NCBI GenBank assembly: GCA_019279435.1
Contig: JAAALK010000287.1
Span: 24,304,162 to 24,368,161 of the forward strand
Length of the DNA stretch: 64,000 nucleotides
Source: Zizania palustris
Lineage: Eukaryota > Streptophyta > Magnoliopsida > Poales > Poaceae
Direction: 5' to 3'
Position 1 is the stretch's first letter; each line of letters opens with the position of its first letter. The position numbers were made by a program, and so were the translations under genes. The notes beneath the pieces were generated by a model. That model was given only the letters and a program-made list of their open reading frames with translations. It had not been told where the DNA came from and did not search any database. Positions 34,285-45,631 of this stretch are shown piece by piece.

Positions 34285-34590
34285 ATTTAAATTTTAAACT
34301 GATTCTAGGATCATACTATATTTTTTTGTTTTTTCAGCTTTCACTTTAAGACTATTACAAATATAAATATAAATTACTCACCTAAAAATATTTTTTATCG
34401 AAAAAACTAATTACCTCTTGTTCTCAATCACAGAAGCAAAGCTAGCTTCTAAGATGTCTCCTGACAATCAGTGCCGTGCAGTTGACTTAGCATTACGAAG
34501 ATCGCGAAGTCAGTCTCGGTCTTAGATGATGACTTGAAAGAAATTGGAGGTTTGAAGTTGGCAGGAAAGCAGTTGGGAGGGAACAGTGTT
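34285..34590. repeat. duplicated WAK upstream segment, copy 2 (partner 20075-20400)
   Basis: Aligns by eye with 20075-20400 over about 300 bases (shared words attctagg, tacaaatataaatataaat, tcttgttc, ctgacaatcagtg). It is orphaned from a WAK gene here, which suggests a WAK once stood to its left and was lost or replaced by the transposon island. Confidence 0.6.
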
Positions 34591-34594
34591 GCAC

Positions 34595-34789
34595 CTTAGT
34601 AACCAGGTTCCCGGATTGATGGGATCGAGGAACGGGAACGTAATACGCGGTACGCTACTAAAACTAGGATTTAACACTATGGGAGCGAGATTGTTCCCGC
34701 GTTTCCGGAACGGAACGAACATTCCCGGAACGGAACGAACGTTCCCGGAACAAGGAACGTGGCCAAGTTCCCAGTTCCCGGTTTCTAAG
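34595..34789. mobile_element. small hAT MITE (195 bp)
   Basis: Ends CTTAGTAACC and GGTTTCTAAG (inverse CTTAGAAACC), flanked by a perfect 8-bp duplication TGTTGCAC (34587-34594 and 34790-34797). The interior is made of gttcccgg/ccgggaac words. It lies just right of the duplicated upstream segment. Confidence 0.8.
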
Positions 34790-34797
34790 TGTTGCAC

Positions 34798-35420
34798 CGA
34801 CAAAACAAATGTTGTTTTCTCTATCTCTAGCTAGGTTTGATCAACGCCCGTAAACAAGCATATCAATATTGCTCAATTTATAAAAGGAGTTTGGCATGTA
34901 AAAATTAAAATATGCCATGAGTCCTTCATTACGTGAGTTATCTTTGATCTTTATATATAGATTAAATAGGTTATAAAATAATGTACAATGATTAAACTTG
35001 ATGCACTTTATATCTGGCCGGCAAATGTGCATACTCGGCATTTAGTTTGTCATTAACAGGTTGGACAAGTCAAGAAACGCTGGGTTCTTCTTTACATTTT
35101 TTAGGGCACGCCAGGTCATTTCGTCGTCGCAAAGTTAGGTTTAATTAGCCGTTTAGATGAATAATCTATTGCTACGTTTTTACTATTAATATTGTCTTTT
35201 GAGAATCATGCGTTGCAAAGAGCATTTATGAAAAAGTATGCAACATAGTGGATTGTAGATGAAGAAAATATGTACTGAAAGTCCTGGAGGTATATTTGTG
35301 TCGGTTTGAGATTATTATAATTCTACTTATATGTGAGGATTACAATAAGATAGCTAGCTTATAATAATCCAAAAATAAGTTATGAGTTGTTTAACAATAT
35401 AGATTATTTCTAATATGAAT
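34798..35420. other. intergenic, with a unit-repeat piece at 35155-35290
   Basis: AT-rich. The piece 35155-35290 (ctattgctacgtttttacta, gagaatcatgcgttgcaaag) recurs at 49860-50070 and 63360-63490, always to the left of an NSUN2-like fragment, so it belongs to the repeat unit. No gene was seen. Confidence 0.55.
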
Positions 35421-35538
35421 CAAACTTTTCTCATGTTCGGGTGCATCAAGGTTGAATGCCTTCTTGCACATGAGAAGTTCTATAAGAACAACTCCAAAAC
35501 TATATACATCACTCTTATATGTTAATTTCCATGTTCAC
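35421..35538 (-). pseudogene. WAK kinase-domain relic (about 120 bp)
   Basis: Matches 39530-39640 of WAK3 on the same strand with about 15 differences. It corresponds to the kinase segment that contains SFGVVLLELLTRKKAFNL and DKSDVY in the intact genes. Both sides are unrelated to WAK exons. It is a remnant of a further array member mostly deleted. Confidence 0.85.
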
Positions 35539-35589
35539 ACAAACCTATCAAGGTAGCAGTGTAGCACGCCTCTCTCCCATTCCCACTTT

Positions 35590-35884
35590 CAAGGCTCGCA
35601 GTTAAGAGATAATAAGATACCTAAGTAAGTAGAACACATCAGATTAGTATTGAGATAGAGGAGAAATAGAAAGAGAGAACAAAACGGGCTACTAACTAGT
35701 AGCTAACAATTTGCTCATACACATGTTCTAATAAAATTTACGAAATAGTGCGAGAGATTGCATATTAAATGTATAGTATATATAACTAACTAGTTACTAT
35801 ATGAGTGATCTATTAGATTAACTACATATCACATGACATAAGTATATAGTAAGTAACTAGCTAAATCATTAGACTTGCTCTAAC
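35590..35884. mobile_element. Tourist MITE relic, same family as 51998-52274
   Basis: Shares with 51998-52274 the ordered words gggctact, catacaca, ttaaatg, atatgagt and aactagctaaat, and ends in ttgctcta. The left terminus is damaged. Confidence 0.6.
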
Positions 35885-36109
35885 TGGCCTGTCACGTCTT
35901 AAATCGTGTGTAGGAGTGATGTTAGTACTTAGTAGTGTCGCACTGGCGTAGTTTGGTGGACGGGCCGGTGTTTAACAATAAATTATGATGAGATGTTTGG
36001 CAATATAGATCATTGGAGCATATTACTTTCACACTAATATCAAGTCACCACCAGCATATTACGAATGAGCTGAATTTGTAGGAAAATACACATAGGCCTT
36101 CGGGTGTAT

Positions 36110-36288
36110 TTTACCCGCGGGTAAACGGGTACGGGTACTATGCAGCCGTACCCGCACCCGCTCTACCCGTTGGGTAGAGGTTTTTGCCTAATAAGACACC
36201 CGTGAATGAAGATATTGTTCCACACCCGTATTTTTATCGGGTAAAATTCATCGGATACTCGGATTTTGGGTACCCGTTGCCATCTCTA
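36110..36288. mobile_element. hAT-like relic with gggtacccg repeats
   Basis: The right end reads GTTGCCATCTCTA (inverse TAGAGATGGCAAC), the typical hAT terminus of the gggtacccg-rich family. The left end and target duplication are missing. Confidence 0.45.
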
Positions 36289-36568
36289 CCTCCAACGAAA
36301 CAGATGTTTTTTGATAGACATTCATGATATCCATGAACCAAAGAGAGCTTAAGCGGACTCGAAGATTAGTGGCCCATCAGTCTTAAGGCGTGATATTTAG
36401 GCCCATCCGAGCCCTAACGTTGCCACTTCGATGATCTCCACTCCTCTCGCCGAATCGCCTTTCTGCCTCGTGACTCCGTCCGTGCCGTCACCGGGAGGGG
36501 GGGCACAGAAGCGGCGGAAGGAGGAGGAGCTCGCGAGTGAGGGCGAGAGGTGGGAAAGGGATGGCCGG

Positions 36569-37666
36569 ATGGGAGGCGGCAGGAAGCGCGGGCACACGCA
36601 GCGCCGCCACTTGAGGCAGGGGCGCGGGAAAGTCTGGAAGCACAACCCGCAGCGCCCTCCCGGCTTCGCCGGTGGAGAAGAAGCGGAGGGGCGCGAAGGG
36701 AACCCCTCGTGGCAGCCCTCCGCCACGGAGAACCCGGCCTTCGAGGACTACTACAAGGTGCAGCCGCTTACTTCAGATGATGTGTGGTTAACTGTTTTTT
36801 TTTTTTTTGCATTGAGAGGTATGATTTGGTCGGTTATAGATTTCTAGATTTTGTTAGTGAAAAATGGAGGTTGGCTAGCCGTGCCGAACCCAAAGACAAA
36901 AATTATAGGGACCGATACAGTTTAATACTCAGATTATCAAGTATTTTTTAATTAATACAAACTAAAACAATGGCAAATGAACAGCTTACCTGGTGTCCTG
37001 TGCACCGGGTAAATTGTACATAGGAACGCTACCGTTGGCTAGCTCTAGACTCTCTTCGCTTAACGTGCTAGTTTTGATCGTGTGGTCTTGCACTTGATGT
37101 ATGTTTCGTTTTAAAATGCGACAATCCGTCGATTGCAGCTATTATTTACTCCCTCCGGTGTACAAATATTAGTCGTTTAGACAAAATTACACATACCAAG
37201 GTGATATTAAATAAAGTTACAAGGGTTGTCTCAATTGGTTATGGAGCCTAGATTTTAGTGGTGCTACTCAAGTTCAACTCCCAATGGCCACATCTCATTT
37301 GGCAGCAATGCTTCGATTAACGGGATGACTAATATTTGTACACTCTCAATAAGAACCAAAACGACTATTATTTGTACACCGGAGGGAGTATTATTTTCGA
37401 AGTCACGAATCTGTGAATTGATTGCGCTATGGAATACTGATCCCTAGACTTATCTTATTCTAATAAGCCTAGCGGAGACGCAGCTGCACTATCTTCTGCT
37501 TATCAGTTTAGTTTTTCAGTTGGATGCATCACTTCTGAATTAGAATGTTTATAAATGTGCATGCCTTACAGGCGCAGCAAATTTTTCCAGAGGAAGAGTG
37601 GAGTGACAGTGACTTCATGAACATGCTGCGGAAACCCCTTCCAGCCACTTTCAGGATTAATGCAAG
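36569..37666 (+). pseudogene. NSUN2/TRM4-like tRNA (cytosine-5)-methyltransferase 5' fragment, copy A (exons 1-2)
   Basis: Exon 1, 36569-36757, begins MGGGRKRG and encodes the basic N-terminus (QRRHLRQGRGKVWKHN) followed by NPAFEDYYK at a GT donor. Exon 2, 37572-37666, follows TTACAG and encodes AQQIFPEEEWSDSDFMNMLR then KPLPATFRINA before GTAATG. This is the start of plant NSUN2-type RNA m5C methyltransferases (family pattern FEeYYKaQ.ivPEEEW then RRPLPATFRIN). The full enzyme is several hundred residues longer with SAM-binding and catalytic cysteine motifs, none of which are present before WAK3. The intron holds a Stowaway MITE. The fragment is open in frame, so a short transcript is possible, but no enzyme. 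The parent gene is not in the window. Confidence 0.8.
37149..37388. mobile_element. Stowaway (Tc1/Mariner) MITE
   Basis: Ends CTCCCTCCGGTGTACAAAT and ATTTGTACACCGGAGGGAG are exact inverse copies, flanked by TA on both sides (37147-37148 and 37389-37390). It sits in the intron of NSUN2-like copy A; the same site is empty in copies B and C. Confidence 0.95.
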
Positions 37667-37828
37667 GTAATGTTTCTTTCTCTCTTGCATTAGGGGGACG
37701 TCCATATCTTTTGGTGTAACAATTTCTTGTTCATTTGTCTCACCAAATTGAAGGGAAATGCAGTTAGCTTATTTACCAATGTGCCACTCCCATGATTAGG
37801 GCAATATAGGGGACTTTGTACTGGCTCC

Positions 37829-38633
37829 CATAGTTGTTACGGCGGTGAGGCCAGACGTCAGATCACCTTTACACCTTTTAGGCGAGTATGGTGTGCGGCG
37901 AGGCTACACCATACTCGCTTCACAGAAATGATATGGCAATAGTATAATAGTATTGCATAATTGCAAAATTATGTTGGGAATAAACATGAAAACATCATCA
38001 ATTCATTCACTTGATACTACTTAGGTCATTAATACTACAATCTACATAGCTACTAGCAAGATTAATGTTTGCAAGTCACTAATACTTAATGTTAGAAAAA
38101 TCGATGATTAGCCTTGGATTAGAGATTAACCAGTTAATTGTAAGATTAATTGATAGGTTAATATGGTAATAAGAGAAATTGTTCTAGCATTTGCTCTTGC
38201 TGACAGTTTGGCACAAGACAAGTTTTTCTTAGTAGTCTATCCCTCTCTCCATCTTTTCTCTCTCTAATAGTATTCTCGTCTCCACGCCTCCTCTCTCTCT
38301 CTGGCTCTTTGGATCTCAGTAGTCTGTAGTATGCATCTTGCTCTTTGCTCATATTCTCAGGCCGACCCCCACTACACCCACGCATGACGTGTAGTCCCGA
38401 CGACAGCGCGTGGATCCAGCGGCCAGCCGGCTAAGGAATGGATCTAGGCGGTGGGCTTTGACTCTCCATCGCCGCCACCATCTGGTGTCCTCACGGAGCT
38501 TTTTGGCGTCCGTGCGATGCCTAATCCCTAGAGGCGTACGCCACATTCCTATATGGTGAGTCGTCCGTCATGGCGTCCATCGCTGGCCGCCCCGATGCAT
38601 AATCATTGATTAGGTGACGCCATGACAACTATG
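37829..38633. mobile_element. non-autonomous hAT (805 bp)
   Basis: Termini CATAGTTGTTACGGCG and (inverted) CATAGTTGTCATGGCG, flanked by the perfect 8-bp duplication CTGGCTCC (37821-37828 and 38634-38641). The pre-insertion sequence survives at 45771-45800 in the neighbouring unit as ttggctccaatta. It has no transposase. Confidence 0.92.
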
Positions 38634-39189
38634 CTGGCTCCAATTATGATACGTGCTAAAGGAGTTAAATAAAATACTAGTTCTCTACTAATGAAAGACA
38701 TTGATGACAATGGGCATCCAAAATTAATTTATGTTTCCCATTGTGAGGGGTACACTTACAATTTGTAGAGATCGACTAGACGAGAGATTGTCTAATCTGG
38801 TATGCATGACAAAACTGAGCATGATGAGAGGGCATTTGAGGGCTTGGCTGGGCTTCAAGATGAGTGAGCACATGTAACAGGTCGCAAAGCTACTATGGTT
38901 AGCTAAAAAATATCGAATGGAGTAATGGACCAAGAATGCTGAGGGAAAACTAATACATGTTGCGCAGAAATTTAGTAGGAAAAGCACCTCATTAATGAAA
39001 TAATTAACTTGCTTTGGTGTGTTTGCATGTTTATTCTCCATGGTGAAGCATGGTCCCATACTCCCATAAAGACTACACTGTATATAGATCATTGTCATAG
39101 TTGACTACGAATTTCTAGGGTAAAAGAGAACTATGGCATGAATTGACGCGATAAGAAAATGTGACATGATAACAAATAGTAGATTGCTC

Positions 39190-42006
39190 TTAGCGCCCTG
39201 ATTCTAGCTCATTGACAGCTTTCTTCTCAATGCTGAAATTCCCAGTGCTCTCAACCCCTGAGCTGATTATGTAAGAAGATTCTCCAAGCAAGCTCTCCAT
39301 TTCTTCAGGATTTTGTTGTGCCCATGGATGTTGCATAACCTTAATCAGCCTATCGAGCTTCTCTGCAACTTCCTTCATGGATGGTCTATTCTCACCACTC
39401 ATTGCTAAGCATTGCTTTGCTAAATCCGCAACCTCTTCAAGAAACTCCATACTCTCATTATTGCTGATTTGTTCATCCAATATATCCTTAAGCTTGTTCT
39501 CCTTCATCGTAGAGAGAAACCTCATCGACAAACTTTTCTCATGTTCGGGCGCGTCAAGGTTGAATGCCTTCTTGCGCGTGAGCAGTTCTAGAAGAACAAC
39601 TCCAAAGCTATATACATCACTCTTATCTGTTAATTGGCAGGTTAACATGTACTCCGGATCAAGGTATCCACAAGTTCCTTGGACAAGTGTGACAAACTGT
39701 GCCTCATCCGTTGGAGCCAGGATAGAAGCACCAAAGTCGGAGACTTTCGCCGATAGGTTGCCGTCGAGGAGGATGTTGGATGACTTGACATCACCATGGA
39801 GGATTGGTGGCGAAGCACAAGAGTGGAGGTAGGCGAGCGCCTCTGCAGACTCATGGGCGATCCGTAGGCGAGTAACCAGAGAGATGTGACAACTGTTGTT
39901 TCCATGGATGAGATGGAAGAGTGTACTGTTTGGGATGAATTCATACACGAGAATGGGAACCTCCACTTCAAGGCAACAACCCAATAGTTTAACGATGTTT
40001 TTGTGGTTGACTTGGGATAGGATTAGCATTTCTTTTCCAAACTCTTTCTTCTTCTGCTCATCAATTGTCATGCATCTTTTGACGGCTACTTCCAAATTGC
40101 CCTTGAGAAGGCCCTTGTAAACAGTTCCATTGCCTCCTTGTCCTATAACTTGATCAAATTTGTTTGTTGCTTGTTGCAATTCTTCTTCGGAGAAGATATT
40201 GAATGCAAGACCTTGTTGAGATCTCATCTCTTCGAACAGTAGCAAACCACCATGCTGTCGAAAGTAATTATGTTTGATGTGTTGTAGCTTTCTTCTCTCT
40301 TTGATGAAGCATGCACAAGTTATTGCAATCACTAGGGCAACAAACCCAACACATGTCCCTGCACAAACATAAAAGCTTAATTATATGATATGGCTGAAAA
40401 TATATTGAAAACTTTTCATTCAAAAATGAAATATACAATTTAATTAGGGCTGCTGATGAGTGATAATTACTCAACTAGTGCAATCCAAGCTGGGATCCGT
40501 GTTGGGTTCATGCTATTTAATTAGGGCTTTTAAAAAAATGTAAATATTAAAGTGTCTAACAGGAGGGAATGATATTTACTAGTTGTGCCAGGTGGGAAAA
40601 CCTGAAACTTATAATTATATGATTAAAATAGTATTATAATTCAAGCATTATTGTAATCCTCGTTACATTAGTTTGTATGATTAAAGAAGAGGCAAGAGAG
40701 GGAAACCCACCTACTACGGCAGGCACAGGAAAAGCAGGCTTCGGATTTGGCAAGCAAGTGCCATTCACCATGTAATTCCCCGGGTGGCATGTGCAGGTGA
40801 AAGCCCCCACTGTGTTATTGCATATCCCCGGGCAAGGGTAAGCAGCTCTGTCGAGACACTCGTCAATATCTGAAACCAAACCGGCAATCTTGATTGAAAT
40901 CATAGTTATTGAAGTGATAGCCATTAATCATATGAAGCAGGATACTGTACGTACCTTGACATCCATCTTGGATATATGGGTTGCCTTTGAATCCATTGTC
41001 GCACTTACAGCGGTAACCTCCGCTTGGATCATCGACACAGACACTGTCTGTACTAACACATGCGTATGAAGTGGTGTTGCTCTGAGCCTTCTCACATGTA
41101 TCCAGTGTTACGACCCAGTCCAACACTACTGGAGTCTCCCCTTTGTACGTGTCGTTGAATACTGTGGAGCTGAGGTAAGTGGTGCTAAACTGGAACTCTC
41201 TACTCTCCATGACTGCCATGTAGCTGCAAGGGCTGCTCCTCCATATTTCAGTGGTGTTGTAGTTCTCGTTGAAATAGGCGCTGTACCTAAAAACTCTTTT
41301 CGGGACATCCGCTTGGCAGCAGCCATTACCAGAGCATGACCCGTTCATAGGTTTATTTAATTGATCGGTGTGGTTGCATGTCGAATAGCAACCAATTACA
41401 TACTGCACGAGTTGAAAAGAAAAATACACTGTTAGTAGTGGTTGTGAAATTGTCAGGGTGCGCATTTAAACCCCTGATTTTTCTGAATGAACGTAGCGTT
41501 TCTGGGTTTCCGAATTAGAATGACAGATGACAGAATATACTTACAGAATTGCTCTGCATGTAAGCAAGCGTGTGACAACCGATGACGATGATTTTGTTAT
41601 CGGCCGATAACCAGAAAGGTGAAGCATCGAAGTCAAAATTCCAGTTGATGTACGTCATATTGCCCGTCTGCTGGTCATAACATTGAGTGGATATACCCAA
41701 CTTCACCCAGGCCTTACCGTCTTCAACCGAGATCTTGGTAACCTCTACGCCTCTGAAGAAAGGCCTCTCGGGGGCGCCATCCACGGACGAGCAATCGAGG
41801 TAAAACTGAAAACCCGTCTGCATCGCGCACTTCTCGCCGATGCCGAACGGGAACGGGATGTCAACGTCGCCGCACTTGGACGGGCAGCCGGGACGCTGCC
41901 CTGCTGGTACGACATCGGCGGTGGCCGGTGTAATCCAGCTGATGGCCGAGAGGAAGAGAACTATATGGCCGAAAAGAAGACGACGAGAATACTGCAGCTT
42001 CCTCAT
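39190..42006 (-). CDS. wall-associated receptor-like kinase, WAK3 of the array (complete, 4 exons)
   Basis: Exons on the minus strand: 42006-41545, 41402-40955, 40869-40711, 40358-39190. Splice sites are GT-AG, phases 0, 1, 1, giving 745 residues. The start is the ATG of MRKLQYS; an in-frame TTG 15 bases upstream is not a normal plant start. Order: signal peptide, GUB_WAK domain (KCGDVDIPFPFGIG, IIVIGC), EGF (CKCDNGFKGNPYI), calcium-binding EGF (DIDEC), transmembrane helix, kinase (GQGGNG, VAVKRC, HGDVKSSN, DFGAS, GYLDPEY). The linker before the glycine loop is three residues shorter than in the other copies (NKFDQVIG). Closest relative is WAK4, with which it shares the tail through STGNFSIEKKA and more than 500 bases of 3' flank. 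Non-RD plasma-membrane receptor kinase. Confidence 0.94.
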
Positions 42007-42078
42007 TGTTGGTCTTCGCAAAGCTCAGCAAGAGCAGTGTGGCTAGCTGCTCTACTCACAGCTTAGTGCATGCAGGGT

Positions 42079-42092
42079 TACAATAAATAGAT
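42079..42092 (-). promoter_or_regulatory. conserved core promoter element of WAK3
   Basis: Minus-strand CTATTTATTGTAA lies about 75-90 bases upstream of the ATG, matching the element upstream of WAK2 and WAK5. Confidence 0.55.
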
Positions 42093-43159
42093 GGACATGG
42101 AGTAGCCAGGTTGCTACTTGCGCACTGTACTGTCGATGACTAGGTAAATGATTAAGATGTATGGAAAATAAGCAATCAATTGTGCATAAAGTTGGGGTGC
42201 ATGATGTGATTTGGAAAGAGACGTCGTGAGAAACTTGCACGATGAAATGGTAAACATGAGAGTCGATTTGCTACGTACTCAGTCAAAAAATTTCGTATGT
42301 ATTATATTTTCTATTTATTTTAGAGAAGTTATATATATTTATAGTTTACATGCATGTATACAAGTTTTGAATAAACAGCGGCTAGATTAAATTGATGTTA
42401 TGTAACTTTGAGCAGCCAGTTTTGCATTCATAACTCCAAGTTTTTGGTCTTGATGAAAAAGTAATATGTTGAAGAATTTTGGATGGAAGGAGTATATAAC
42501 TTGATGCAATGTTTGATGTTGCTTGTTTTGTATAGTTTGTGCATCAGAATGATCATCAAAAGTTGTCTCTTGAAATATCATTTGTTTGTTTCTTAAGCTC
42601 CTCCAAGCTAAATATCATATTTTTAGCTACATCGTTATCAGTTATTAATTGAAGCAGTAAGCATTTGTTTTGTTTGAATAATTCGCTTTGAACTTTCGGT
42701 CAATAACGTACACTACCAATTCCTACGATGTCCAACATTTTATATTTGAACGACATGTGATGAAATGTACGTGATGGAAATATGTGAATTTGGACCATTT
42801 CAAATCGGCTCAAATCATTAAGGCGGGAGAGAATCAAAAAAATCGAATTTGAATGGAGAAATACAAAAATGTTTATATAAATTGTATGATCATGGTAATA
42901 CTATGTGTAGTCAATATTTGTTTTTTAAAAAAGTCAGGTTAATGTGCTTTTCCACTTCAAAACAATTAACTTTTTATGTCATTGACATTATAATATCATG
43001 ACATGAATCGACAATATAAACTTATAATATTATGTCGTTGATGGCATATAGTCGACTATTAACTCCGTGATCATATTGTTATGATGGTTTCAATTGTTTA
43101 CACGTGTTTTATTCTGATTTTTTAAAAAAAATTCAAATGTGTATATCCATTTAAAAATT
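42093..43159. other. WAK3 upstream region, partly duplicated at 48880-49110
   Basis: No coding sequence. 42550-42960 matches 48880-49110 (cttaagctcctccaagctaa, atgtttatat, tcatggtaatacta), and 42490-42560 matches 12670-12755 upstream of WAK1. These are shared distal promoter blocks of the array. Confidence 0.6.
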
Positions 43160-43500
43160 TTACAAAAATAAATACCGATCAGTACTTGATGGGTCAAACC
43201 AAGCCACGTCAATATGGTTCGATCGATCATCAGCCGAACTATGTTAACGTGGCAGCCGTTGGTTGGCCGCAACAGCTATCTCGACAGAACGCTACCACAT
43301 CAGCATGGTTCAGTCGATGATCGACCGAACGATGCCACGTCAGCATGGTCTGACCAATCATCAGTTGAATCATGTTGACGTGGCAGTTCTTAGAGGTCGT
43401 TGTGGCTGATCAGCAGCTGCCATCGGCCAAACCATGCTGATGTGGTCTGTTTCGGCCGATGGTCGGCCGACGGGTACATATTTTTGAATTGGCTATACAC
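43160..43500. repeat. degenerate tandem repeat with cacgtcagcatggtt units
   Basis: A unit of about 60-70 bases built around cacgtcagcatggttcg and cgatcatcgaccgaac repeats about four times with divergence. Related sequence is at 60400-60470 and 60690-60970, including a shared end (ggtcggcc, acgggtac). It looks like non-coding transposon interior. Confidence 0.5.
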
Positions 43501-44790
43501 AATTGATTTTTTTTAAAATATTATTTCAAAAAATCCTTTTATTCTTGTCCGATGCGACGCCAAATGTTTCCATTTTCTTAATTTCCTCACATTCATTCTG
43601 CAATTTTTCCCATTAAACCAATCGTTTGATATTCATTCTCTCAGTTTTCCGACATAATTTGGTCGATCTCTGACACAAATCGTTCGATTTCCAATCTCAC
43701 TTCACTTGAAAACGCTCTCCTGAATTCGAATTTTGGTTTGCAAATTATTTTCCTTCTAATTTTGTCTAATACCGCTCGAATTAACTCTTCAAATTTAATT
43801 AATTCACATATTTTCGTGCTCCGAACTTTGAACGGTTTTGTAGATCTAACTTGTGGTCTTTGACTCTTCGTGGTGGAATACTTGAACATTGGAGCCCCGG
43901 TCTCTGCACGGCTCATAGTACTCGAATTTTCCTTGGGATTTAGTAGTGTATGGTTGGATTGAAGTGTGGATTGAACGATTCTGTTCAGTTTTTAGTTGAA
44001 TATAATGATTTAATTTTTTTGTTTGGTTGAATGATTTGATTTTTTGTGTCGTTGAGGTGGGTGTTCACGAAAGAGAATGAATAAGTTCATCCAAATAAAA
44101 ATTCAGATAAAATTATCTAACATCTTAAAAGAATATTTTTTTATTATTCAAAGAATATTCTCTTAGACGAAATGGTAATATCCGATTTGCCCACAAACCA
44201 AAGAAAACTATAAACTGAATGTAATGATATCATTCGGCCCCATCTAAATATCTAAATAACCAAACAGACATAATCTTACATGCACACTGAGTGAACAGTA
44301 ACGTTCCATAGTCAAAACATTTTTTAAATAGGTCACGCATACTTGAATTTGTTTTAAATGTCATATGAAGACTTCTTAGGTCACACATCTAGTACGACTC
44401 CCGTCTCAGTATATTCAACGTTAAAGTTTTAATAAAATTTAGTGTCAACTAACTAATATCCCTTTCACATTTGCATCTGACTTATACCTACAGAAAATAA
44501 ACACAAGTGTACAAAAAAATCTGGTGCTATTTGTTACTCCAACTCTTTATCTTTTGGAATTTGAACTCAGATGAGATTGATGCATATACACACATCAAGG
44601 GGAGCCACCTCGACCATCTCCCCTCCTCTCCAGCCGCATCGCTCGCCGGCGCTCCTAAACCCCAGAGGAGAACCCCTCCCTTCCCTCGCGCGCCACCGCT
44701 GCCTCCGTTCGCGCCATCACCACCGGGAGGGGGGAACAGAAGCGGCAGAAGGAGGAGCAGCTCGCGAGTGAGGGCGAGAGGTGGGAAAGG
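43501..44790. other. intergenic, with a unit-repeat block at 43725-43935
   Basis: The block 43725-43935 (ttcgaattttggtttgcaaa, taataccgctcgaattaact, cggttttgtagat) recurs at 49555-49745 and 62275-62390. The rest is AT-rich until about 44600, where the GC-rich leader of NSUN2-like copy B starts. No independent gene. Confidence 0.55.
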
Positions 44791-44791
44791 G

Positions 44792-45631
44792 ATGGGAGGC
44801 GGCAGGAAGCGTGGGCGCATACAGCGCTGCCACTTCAAGCAGGGGCGCGAGAACGTCTGGAAGCACAACCTGCAGCGCTCTCTCGGCTCCGCCGGTGGAG
44901 AAGAAGCGTAGGGGAGCGGCGATGGGCGTGAGAGGAACTTCTTCGCCATGGAGAACCCGACCTTCGAGGACTACTACAAGGTGCGGCCGCTTACTTCAGA
45001 TGATGATGTGTGTGTGTGTGTTTTTTTTTGCATTGAGAGGCATGATTTGGTTGGTTATAGATATCTAGATTGGAATAATTCAATTTATACCATTAACTTT
45101 GAAAAAATACCATTATAATTCATATATTTAGATTTATGTTATTCTGCACGTTCTTTGAAAATATAATGGCATATTTTGGAATTTTTTAAAATTGTAATGA
45201 CATTTTCGGAATTCTCTAAATTTTTAATGGTATAGTTCGGATTTCTATAAAATTATAATAACATGAATCTAAATATGTTGAATCTAAATATGTGGATTGT
45301 AGTGACATTTTTCCAAAGTGATAAAATTGTAATGACGGAGGTTGGCAGTGCCTAACCCAAAACAAAAATTATAGGGACCGATACTGTTTAATACTCTGAT
45401 TAATACAAACTAAAACAATGGCAAATGAACAGCTTACTTAGTGTCCTGTGCATCGGGTAAATTGTACGTAGGAACGCCACCGTTGGCTAGCTCTAGGCAC
45501 GCTTAACGTGCTAGTTTTGATCATGTGGTCTTGCTCTTGATGTATGTTTCATTTAAAAAAGTGATAATTCGTCGATTGCAGCTATTAATTATCATTTTTG
45601 AAGTCACGAATCTGAACATGCTGCAGAAACA
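44792..45631 (+). pseudogene. NSUN2/TRM4-like 5' fragment, copy B
   Basis: Exon 1 (44792-44980) begins MGGGRKRGRIQRCHFKQGRE, then meets TAG at 44909; the downstream NPTFEDYYK part is still visible and ends at the same GT donor as copy A. The exon 2 region is reduced to about 20 bases (45611-45631, aacatgctgcagaaac), fused directly to intron sequence by a deletion relative to copy A. Clearly dead. The leader (44600-44790) and intron align with copy A apart from the missing Stowaway. Confidence 0.8.

Larger units (their letters stand above)
27994..34285 (+). mobile_element. L1-type LINE retrotransposon, full-length-like but decayed
   Basis: Two consecutive ORFs on the plus strand, ORF1 (zinc-knuckle nucleic-acid-binding protein) and ORF2 (endonuclease, reverse transcriptase, zf-RVT), followed by a 3' UTR ending near 34285 in an A-rich tail (tcctcaaaaataa). 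This is the order of plant L1-type elements. The 5' limit and the target-site duplication were not found. It has accumulated many stops and frameshifts and is not expected to move. Confidence 0.9.

Noticed and set aside
36431..36847. A separate 138-residue gene at the NSUN2-like copy A
   Set aside because: It joins leader, exon 1 and intron in one frame; the true start and donor are shared with other copies and the family.
42007..42021. Upstream extension of WAK3 by five residues (and similar for WAK5)
   Set aside because: The extension starts at TTG, not ATG; the aligned ATG of MRKL is the better start.
43641..43916. Minus-strand frame resembling a small protein, repeated at 49476
   Set aside because: It lies in a non-coding unit-repeat block; the third copy at 62275 does not preserve the frame.
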